Source of the DNA: Paludibacteraceae bacterium
Lineage (GTDB): Bacteria; Bacteroidota; Bacteroidia; Bacteroidales; Paludibacteraceae
Assembly (NCBI GenBank): GCA_024401515.1
Contig: JAKSKY010000005.1
Location: 1 to 50,336, forward strand
DNA length: 50,336 bases
Reading direction: 5' to 3'
In this document: positions 44,110-50,336 of the stretch, piece by piece
How the letters are laid out: each line of letters begins with the position of its first letter
How positions within the stretch are numbered: the first letter of the stretch is position 1
Program-made: the position numbers and the translations under genes
Notes under the pieces: model-generated
Databases searched by the model: none
Seen by the model: only the letters and a program-made list of their open reading frames with translations
What the model was told of the DNA's origin: nothing

Positions 44110-46392
44110 TCATCCTTTCACATACTTCTGGAACACCTTCCTACTAATAGCCACTCCCTTTGCAGCGTTTTGGTCAATTCCATACACGAATGGGTTATCC
44201 AACTTTACATAATCTCCCAAGGTGAATTGAACTCTGAATGGTTTGTCGAATCCTTTGTATGAGCCTTTCTTTTCTTGTTTGTTGAGCATATCACTCATAT
44301 CGACAGCCGTGATGTTTTCAACCTTATAATAGCCATTCACCTCATGAGATTCAACGACGGCAAGATATTTAACTTTTTGAAAATCAATTCCACCAAGCAA
44401 AGCCGTGTATCCAGAAACAAATGTTTTGGCAACACCACTCAGAATTTCATCCTTGTTTGGATTTACATGAGAATCTATATTTGACAAGAAATAAGTACCT
44501 TGGGCAACTTTCTCATCCGTATAATACAACCCCTTCTGAGGAACCGACTCATCCTTCAAGGTGTCCAATACATCATCGCCAATGACAATCTTTCTCAGAT
44601 GGTCTTTTAGCAACAAACCACTTTTTTCATTGGGGAGCAGAGGAAACGCTCCGATGTTCACCTCATCTATAGATTTGAGGTAATATGGTTTCTCCTTGCT
44701 ACCTTTCATGACATCATCTTCATCTAATCGTCCTGGGAATAGTATGTAAGCACCTATCACCTCCTTGGCGAAATTCTCTTCGCCCTTCCGTCCGTAATAG
44801 ATAGCGTCCCTATAGCGATGCATCTGATTTAACGTGTCTGGTACTGGCTCATCGACAGCTCCATTATTGGTGTTATCGTCAAATCCATTCACCCTATATT
44901 TGGCATCGAACAAGTACGTCATCACAAAGTTTCGCTTCTTTCGATGGATATTGACAACGATGTCTGGCTTTTGCTCCACTGTCACGGAAGTAGCATTGTT
45001 TATTCTTCCCTTCTTCCGATCATAGGTGTACTGATAGCCGACTTCCACATAGTCATCCACGTTGTCTTTGTAATGCAAATGGACACTTCCCGTCAAGTCT
45101 CCGCCATTGAAAGGATCATAGTTGTCCGATTCTTGCTTTTCAATATACTTTTGGTCTTCTGCCTTGTGGACATCGAGTCCCATCACCTCACAAATGGTAT
45201 TCTTCACTTTCAAGAAACACCACAGCTCATATAACTTCCATATAGGTTGAACACTCACTGATGTGTTACCATCAATCAAGTCCAATCCATTTTGTAACAT
45301 GAGCCAGTAACGATAGACCTGAGAATAACCCTGCCTTTGTTGCATCACAAGGCTTTCCTGCTTAAAGCCATCAAATCTTCCAATAGTACGGAAGAATGGA
45401 GAATTTTGCATTTTCAGCAACTCGTCCAGTTTGCCCTTTAGCAAAGTTATCTCGCTATTTGATGTGTCGTCTGTTTTTATCTTGCCAATCACCTTCTTTA
45501 GTCTCTCACCCATTCGTTCTAGAGTGTATTTCACAAAACGATTCTCACGGGTGTCGTTTGTCGCCTCGGCTATCTCTATTCGATAATGTCTCCTCAAAGA
45601 CTTCTCAGCATCACTACATCTATCATTCCCAAACGAATCCTCCAATGAAGGAGTCCAATGTTTTATTCGTTCCGCTCTCCTGTATTCTATATTTGTTATG
45701 GTCTGATTATGAGGCTTGTTGAGTATGTATCTAACAGCCAACACATAACTATCAATCACCTGCTTAAACACAGCCAACCATATTAGTTCATTATTAGCCT
45801 CTCGTCCCAATTCAAACTGCTGGAAGGTTAGGGTTAAATAACGAAACACCAAGTTGCCATATTCAGCCTTGATTTCACGAATGATGGTGTTGAGGTCGGT
45901 CTTTGTATCGAGTTTTGGAGACACGACATCAAAGGCTATTGTGTCCTTATGGCTAATGCCGTCATGGGTTGTATAGACGACATCTATGGAGAATTTTCCT
46001 GGTTGATTGAGGAAGTTGATTGTACTACTTATCAAATAGGCATCTTGCAATCTGACACTTTGGAACATCTCTTCCACCTCTCGGCTTTGATGTACTATTT
46101 GCGGTCGATCGTCATCCCCTATTCTTACGTCCTTAAAAATTATGGAGATGGTATATGTATTGGTTTCAAACATAACGGGACGGGTCTTGTCCCATAGACT
46201 TTGCTCTACCGTAGCAAGGGATTTTTGTCCATAGTCATAGAGACGGAGTTCACCTTCGCTATTGAACTCGTATTTACAATACGAATTTGGATCATCAACC
46301 CTAACACGGAACTTTTCCCATGCAAAGCCGATGTCTGTGGTACTGACCCTAACCGTGTACAGTCCGTCTCGTATATACTCCAATACATCCAT
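44110..46392 (-). CDS. McrC-like DUF2357 protein with PD-(D/E)XK nuclease domain
   Basis: 760 residues. The N-terminal half (to about 300) resembles DUF2357. A central helical part contains PIWKLYELWCFLKVKN (383-398), typical of these proteins. The nuclease core has Asp477 in EQKPDIVVNI, then Asp496-Ala-Lys498 in YLFDAKYR, followed by NQMHRYRDAI (522-531): the full PD...DxK...Q pattern. In McrBC and LlaJI-type systems this subunit is the endonuclease that the AAA+ partner drives along DNA. It starts 11 bases after the McrB-like gene. The extra C-terminal part (about 560-760) has a domain beginning VESHEVNGYYKVENI that I cannot name. Confidence 0.88.
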   Translation of the reverse strand: MDVLEYIRDGLYTVRVSTTDIGFAWEKFRVRVDDPNSYCKYEFNSEGELRLYDYGQKSLATVEQSLWDKTRPVMFETNTYTISIIFKDVRIGDDDRPQIVHQSREVEEMFQSVRLQDAYLISSTINFLNQPGKFSIDVVYTTHDGISHKDTIAFDVVSPKLDTKTDLNTIIREIKAEYGNLVFRYLTLTFQQFELGREANNELIWLAVFKQVIDSYVLAVRYILNKPHNQTITNIEYRRAERIKHWTPSLEDSFGNDRCSDAEKSLRRHYRIEIAEATNDTRENRFVKYTLERMGERLKKVIGKIKTDDTSNSEITLLKGKLDELLKMQNSPFFRTIGRFDGFKQESLVMQQRQGYSQVYRYWLMLQNGLDLIDGNTSVSVQPIWKLYELWCFLKVKNTICEVMGLDVHKAEDQKYIEKQESDNYDPFNGGDLTGSVHLHYKDNVDDYVEVGYQYTYDRKKGRINNATSVTVEQKPDIVVNIHRKKRNFVMTYLFDAKYRVNGFDDNTNNGAVDEPVPDTLNQMHRYRDAIYYGRKGEENFAKEVIGAYILFPGRLDEDDVMKGSKEKPYYLKSIDEVNIGAFPLLPNEKSGLLLKDHLRKIVIGDDVLDTLKDESVPQKGLYYTDEKVAQGTYFLSNIDSHVNPNKDEILSGVAKTFVSGYTALLGGIDFQKVKYLAVVESHEVNGYYKVENITAVDMSDMLNKQEKKGSYKGFDKPFRVQFTLGDYVKLDNPFVYGIDQNAAKGVAISRKVFQKYVKG

Positions 46393-46403
46393 GGCACGTC
46401 ACA

Positions 46404-48461
46404 CTATCCGAAGAAACTTGCGAAATATGATTTAGCAAGCCTATCGTTCATTTCGTCGAGCTTAGATACAACGAGAGCCTTGAAGTTAGTTTCACCTTCT
46501 GCTGTGTTCTCTGCGTTTTGCATCTGCTCTACGTACTTCTTCAAGTCTGTAAACACGTTACCTTCTGCTGTTTTCAAAAGACGTTCATCGCCTTGAACAC
46601 GTGGCAGAATCTTTTCAAGCAATGTAGCAAGGAATGCTGTTCCGATGACTGCATTTATGTCAATGTCTTCTGTTGCGTTCTCAATCGCATTGCAGATGTA
46701 AAGTACCATCTCGTTTTGAACACGATAACTAACGCGGAACGGAGTCTTAGCCAAGATGTCATTGACAGCATTAAGAAGTTTCGGAACTTCGGTTTTAATT
46801 ACTTCTGCGAATGGTTTCACCTTTTCGCTGTCTATTGCTTCTGTAGCCTTGGTGTAGTTCGACTTGAACAATTCCAACTTTGCTTCCTGACCGTCTTGGC
46901 GATACTCCAACTTCATCTTGTTCTCATCATTGAACATATCTTCCAACTTGCCACCATTCATTTCGATAGTGAAAGCACGGTCGATAACCTTGCGGCTAAA
47001 CTGATGGGTGGTGTCGTCCATATTGACAGTGCCAATAACGAAGAGATTGTCTGGCAACCGCAATCCATCTTTCTGCAATTCTTCAATAATAGATGCGTCT
47101 TCTGCTGTGTACGCATATTGACCATCTTTAGTTAAATTGCAGTTTTTGAATATGTCTTTAGTAATCAATGGTTCTGTCACTATCTTGCCTGCCACAACCT
47201 TGCGACTCTCCAATACGCTCAAGTATTCTGCAAAATATTGTTCCACTGGAGCTAGGTTCATTTCGTCCAAACAGAGGAAGAAAGGAACATTAGGGTGCTT
47301 TGTTGCCTTATAAGCGAAACGAATGAAATCAGTAAGCATATATTTCTGCGACAAGTTACTCCAATAACCAAGCAACTCAGTTGAGTCGTGCCAGTTTGGT
47401 TTCACTTCGATAAGGCAATAGTTGCCAGGCTTAGTTTCATCACTGCGTAGCTCTTTATCGTTAGGACATGATGCGTACGCAAGTTCTTTTACCTTCTGGC
47501 TCTTACCTGTTCCTGATATACCTGCAAGAAGCAGGAATGGCTTTGTTTTCAGGGCATTTGTGAATATGTCGATATACTGTTTCATAAGTTCTAAATCTTC
47601 TGGTGATAATGTTGGGCAAGCGCCCTTCTGGATGAATTTACGTAGGAATAGTCCGATGTTTTTGCCTTCTCCAATAGCGTTAAAATTAGTTGTCCCAGTC
47701 GGTTTTATATTTAGTTTCTCCAAATGTGGTGCAAATAGTATTCCAAAGATACTACACGCCAATGTGGCAGAATGGAATGTTTTATCTTTATAATATTGAT
47801 CACATTTTTTCTGAAGTATATCCTCCTTCTTTCCCGCTTCAAATAGCATATCATCATACTGGGTGATATAGTTAGCAATTGGAGTTTCAAGGATTTGTTT
47901 GAGTGGTGGAGTGTTGTTGATTGTAGATTCCTGCTCTGCGCATGACAAGAAATAGTATAGAAAGCAAGGTTGAAATATTGTACAATAATCATTCTTGACA
48001 AAACCAAATATTTTAGCAGCTTGCAAATCTTTGGTTTTTGTGCCCCTCATACTCGGGTTTGTACTGAAATCGAATCGTTGTCTATTGTAACCTGCTAAAA
48101 TGAATTCACGATTATCTATGCCATTGTCTATTGTATAGATACCAAGTACAACTGTTATCATCCCATCTGTTTCTCCTGTAGGGTATGATGTCCCTAATTG
48201 TGCTTTGAATTCTTCGGCATTCCGATCCTCGTCTCTTATGGAAGCAACATACAAATTGACGTTATACACTTTATCTTGGCATATCGAACGAATATGCCAA
48301 TTGCTTCCAGATATATTCTCTATATGTTCAACCTTCCAAGGCCTTATTTCAAATAGTTGTTTAAGAATTATTTCTTGTTCACCTTTTTTACTAGGCCAAA
48401 GTGTTGTTTTCCTCTCTGATGTAGAAGCATCAGGATTTACCTGTATATGAGTGTCTGACAT
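46404..48461 (-). CDS. McrB-like AAA+ GTPase/ATPase restriction subunit
   Basis: 685 residues. Residues 1-290 are an unassigned N-terminal region likely to recognise DNA. The McrB-type AAA+ domain follows: Walker A GISGTGKS (314-321), Walker B FFLCLDEMN (394-402), and the McrB-specific nucleotide motif GTVNMDDTT (477-485), with arginines 490 and 495 in the FSRKVIDRAF segment as likely finger/sensor residues. It powers translocation for the McrC-like nuclease 11 bases downstream. It lies three bases after the first-listed methyltransferase, so the four genes form one operon. McrB proteins use GTP; whether this one does cannot be read with certainty. Confidence 0.9.
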   Translation of the reverse strand: MSDTHIQVNPDASTSERKTTLWPSKKGEQEIILKQLFEIRPWKVEHIENISGSNWHIRSICQDKVYNVNLYVASIRDEDRNAEEFKAQLGTSYPTGETDGMITVVLGIYTIDNGIDNREFILAGYNRQRFDFSTNPSMRGTKTKDLQAAKIFGFVKNDYCTIFQPCFLYYFLSCAEQESTINNTPPLKQILETPIANYITQYDDMLFEAGKKEDILQKKCDQYYKDKTFHSATLACSIFGILFAPHLEKLNIKPTGTTNFNAIGEGKNIGLFLRKFIQKGACPTLSPEDLELMKQYIDIFTNALKTKPFLLLAGISGTGKSQKVKELAYASCPNDKELRSDETKPGNYCLIEVKPNWHDSTELLGYWSNLSQKYMLTDFIRFAYKATKHPNVPFFLCLDEMNLAPVEQYFAEYLSVLESRKVVAGKIVTEPLITKDIFKNCNLTKDGQYAYTAEDASIIEELQKDGLRLPDNLFVIGTVNMDDTTHQFSRKVIDRAFTIEMNGGKLEDMFNDENKMKLEYRQDGQEAKLELFKSNYTKATEAIDSEKVKPFAEVIKTEVPKLLNAVNDILAKTPFRVSYRVQNEMVLYICNAIENATEDIDINAVIGTAFLATLLEKILPRVQGDERLLKTAEGNVFTDLKKYVEQMQNAENTAEGETNFKALVVSKLDEMNDRLAKSYFASFFG

Positions 48462-48464
48462 AGC

Positions 48465-49481
48465 TTATAAATACTTTTTTATTTGCTCAGCAAAGACATA
48501 AGCAAGTTTTGATGGCACTGCATTTCCTATTTGCCTCCACTGCTCCTTCATGTCTCCTTTAAGAATGTAATCATCATCAATTGTCTGAATCCTTTTTATC
48601 TCATCTATTCGTAAAAAACGATTTTTCCAATGAAAAGGACCTTGATTGTTTGAAAAACTTGCCTGTATGGTCCAAGACGGTCTGTTTGGACTTAATTTGA
48701 GCAAAAAAGTCCAATATCTAGATTTCCATTTGAAGACAGGGTTAGGATGTCCTCTTTTTTCAGTAAAAAAGAGGTAATTGTCACCTGCTGGTATCTGTAG
48801 CAATAGATTATAATCTTTTGAGCCTGGCCGTTGTAGCATCTCTTCTTCTGTGATGTTGTCTAAATCAGACATAACGTCACCGCATGTCACCCATTTTTGC
48901 TTGCCTATTTCATCTTTTTCGGAATGTGTTTCCTTAGGGAAAACAAAGGTTCCTAATTCCTTTTTTATTCCAATGCAAATGAAACGCTTTCGAGTTTGTG
49001 GAACGCCATAATTTGCAGCATTGACTACTTTGTATGTTATATTGTACCCTAATTTTTCAGACTCTTTCTGTACAAATTCCAATGGTTCTTTATATGTTTT
49101 GAATGTAAAACCATCTACATTCTCAAACATAAAGACTTTCGGCCTGATTTCACTAATAGCGCGGAAATATTCAGGCACGCAAAATCCAGCCTTCTCGTCA
49201 TCAAACCCACCCACTTTTTCGGTTAGGTAATGACGAGTCTGGCTATACGGAGGGCATGGAGGTCCTCCGATAACAACGTCCACGATTCCTGCATATTGCT
49301 TAAAATCAAGATTTCTTACGTCTTCGCAAACAACAGTATCTGCGGCCTTGTTGAGTCTTAAGGTTTCACAAGCAACATCCCATACATCTGTTGCAAATAC
49401 AGTATGATACCCTGCTTGTTTGAACCCCAAATCCATTCCGCCACAACCCGAAAAAAGACTTAGCACATTATATTGTCTCAT
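48465..49481 (-). CDS. DNA (cytosine-5) methyltransferase, second of the pair
   Basis: 338 residues, complete. Motif I LSLFSGCGGMDLGF (7-20), motif IV with catalytic Cys76 in GGPPCPPYS (note PCP instead of PCQ), motif VI ENV (120-122), motif VIII QTRKRFICIG, and motifs IX-X ending QIGNAVPSKLA. The target-recognition region includes PAGDNY, KRGH, SRYWTFLLKL and PSWTI, all shared with the neighbouring methyltransferase. It overlaps that gene by four bases (ATGA). It modifies a cytosine in the host's site so that the McrBC-like nuclease either spares or, less likely, attacks it; the site is unknown. Confidence 0.95.
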   Translation of the reverse strand: MRQYNVLSLFSGCGGMDLGFKQAGYHTVFATDVWDVACETLRLNKAADTVVCEDVRNLDFKQYAGIVDVVIGGPPCPPYSQTRHYLTEKVGGFDDEKAGFCVPEYFRAISEIRPKVFMFENVDGFTFKTYKEPLEFVQKESEKLGYNITYKVVNAANYGVPQTRKRFICIGIKKELGTFVFPKETHSEKDEIGKQKWVTCGDVMSDLDNITEEEMLQRPGSKDYNLLLQIPAGDNYLFFTEKRGHPNPVFKWKSRYWTFLLKLSPNRPSWTIQASFSNNQGPFHWKNRFLRIDEIKRIQTIDDDYILKGDMKEQWRQIGNAVPSKLAYVFAEQIKKYL

Positions 49482-50335
49482 ACGTTACATTTCAAGAAGT
49501 TACACATTTTCTGGGCCAATAAACAAGGAACTGCATTACCTATCTGTTTGTGTACAGAACGAATACTTCCGTAGAATTCGTAATCAAGAGGGAATGTTTG
49601 TATTGCTGCCAACTCTTCATTTGTAAGTCTTCGGTTGTTCCAATGAAATGGACCTTCCCAATGACCAGGTTGAGCAATGATTGTCCATGACGGCATAAAA
49701 GGATGTAGTTTTAGCAGGAACGTCCAATAACGACTACCCGCCCTAAACAATTCCGGTTCATGTCCTCTTTTGCTAGACAACGCAATGTAATTAGAGCCTG
49801 GCGGAACTTGTATTAACGCCTCGTGATGTCTACCATCAGTTCTCTCCGACTCATTTATTTTGTGTTTGTCAAAACGTCCTATCCAATCAATCACCCTTTC
49901 GTATGGCAACAGGTTGGCATTAGAATCATCAGAATGAGTAACAATAGGCATTCCTTTTATTTTCTTTTTAGATGCAATAAAGAACACCCTCTTTCTTTTT
50001 TGAGGAACACCATAATCACAAGCGTTGGCTTTCACCAACACATAATTATAATTCATTTGTTCGATGGCTTCAGCTAAATCGTGAACAGCCTGGATGTTGT
50101 GGGGATGTAAAATACTTTCTACATTTTCCAATATAAATCCATCTGGGCGTATTTCGTCTATAATACCAAGATACGCGCCTATCATATTTCTTGGATCGTC
50201 TGGACCTAATCTTTGAGATAACGTTTTCCAATAACCAGCTTTAGAGAAAGGTTGGCACGGAGGTCCTCCAAGTAGGACTAATTTTTCCGGGTTGTTTTTT
50301 CTGATTATCTCAGAAAAATCTTTTCCTTTGACATT
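49478..50335 (-). CDS. DNA (cytosine-5) methyltransferase, first of the pair (5' part beyond window)
   Basis: About 285 C-terminal residues are in the window; motif I and the start codon lie outside. The frame continues open from 50185 to the window edge and carries motif IV with the catalytic cysteine in LLGGPPCQPFS, motif VI ENV in DGFILENVES, motif VIII QKRKRVFFI, and motif X KQIGNAVPCLLA. The target-recognition part shares PPGSNY, KRGH, SRYWTFLLKL, PSWTI and GPFHW with the following methyltransferase. First visible gene of the restriction-modification operon. Confidence 0.93.
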   Translation of the reverse strand, partial: NVKGKDFSEIIRKNNPEKLVLLGGPPCQPFSKAGYWKTLSQRLGPDDPRNMIGAYLGIIDEIRPDGFILENVESILHPHNIQAVHDLAEAIEQMNYNYVLVKANACDYGVPQKRKRVFFIASKKKIKGMPIVTHSDDSNANLLPYERVIDWIGRFDKHKINESERTDGRHHEALIQVPPGSNYIALSSKRGHEPELFRAGSRYWTFLLKLHPFMPSWTIIAQPGHWEGPFHWNNRRLTNEELAAIQTFPLDYEFYGSIRSVHKQIGNAVPCLLAQKMCNFLKCNV

Positions 50336-50336
50336 T

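Noticed and set aside
1..50336. CRISPR arrays, insertion sequences, integrases, rRNA genes
   Set aside because: None seen: no regularly spaced identical repeats, no transposase or recombinase motifs, and no rRNA sequence.

Overview
The window is a chromosomal segment of a Bacteroidales bacterium (phylum Bacteroidota). The evidence is a SusC/SusD/surface glycan-binding lipoprotein locus, a complete porP-gldK-gldL-gldM-gldN type IX secretion (T9SS) cluster, a T9SS-sorted repeat adhesin, a Bacteroidota-type succinyl-CoA:acetate CoA-transferase, a DUF2795 protein, and many promoters of the phylum's TTG-N18-20-TAnnTTTG form. I cannot assign a genus. Nearly every gene is on the minus strand; tyrS, tRNA-Gln and one small open reading frame are on the plus strand.

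Layout. 1-4.6 kb: 5' part of guaA, aroK, a TonB C-terminal-domain protein, parC and tRNA-Leu. 4.7-11.5 kb: a susC-susD-SGBP operon with no glycoside hydrolase or regulator beside it. 11.7-15.6 kb: a 1294-residue adhesin of 17 InlB-type modules plus a T9SS sorting domain. 15.7-19.9 kb: the CoA-transferase, then a ROK sugar kinase and an FHS-family sugar/H+ symporter. 19.9-28.1 kb: a tightly packed envelope-biogenesis operon (two-domain PpiC chaperone, SurA-like lipoprotein, SurA-like isomerase, OstA/LptA-like protein, TonB-dependent receptor). 28.2-31.4 kb: rplS and leuS. 31.5-37.5 kb: T9SS core. 37.6-40.8 kb: DUF2795 protein, methyltransferase-like protein, efp and tyrS. 40.9-41.5 kb: tRNA-Gln, a small hypothetical gene and a candidate small RNA on the minus strand.

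41.5 kb to the end: an AT-richer accessory island read toward tRNA-Gln. It encodes two C5-cytosine methyltransferases (the first cut by the window edge), a McrB-like AAA+ protein, a McrC-like DUF2357/PD-(D/E)XK nuclease, an HD-domain dGTPase-like enzyme, an AbiC-like membrane coiled-coil protein and a small unknown protein. The first four genes match the plan of LlaJI/BsuMI-type restriction-modification systems. The dGTPase-AbiC pair behind them looks like an added second line of defence and is the most interesting part of the window.

Working together: the T9SS could export the adhesin to the cell surface; SusCD/SGBP and the TonB receptor take up nutrients across the outer membrane; the SurA/PpiC/OstA set helps assemble that membrane; the symporter and ROK kinase feed hexose into central metabolism; and the CoA-transferase serves acetate/succinate (or propionate) metabolism. 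No intergenic stretch exceeds about 300 bases. All assignments come from reading the sequence; no database search was run.
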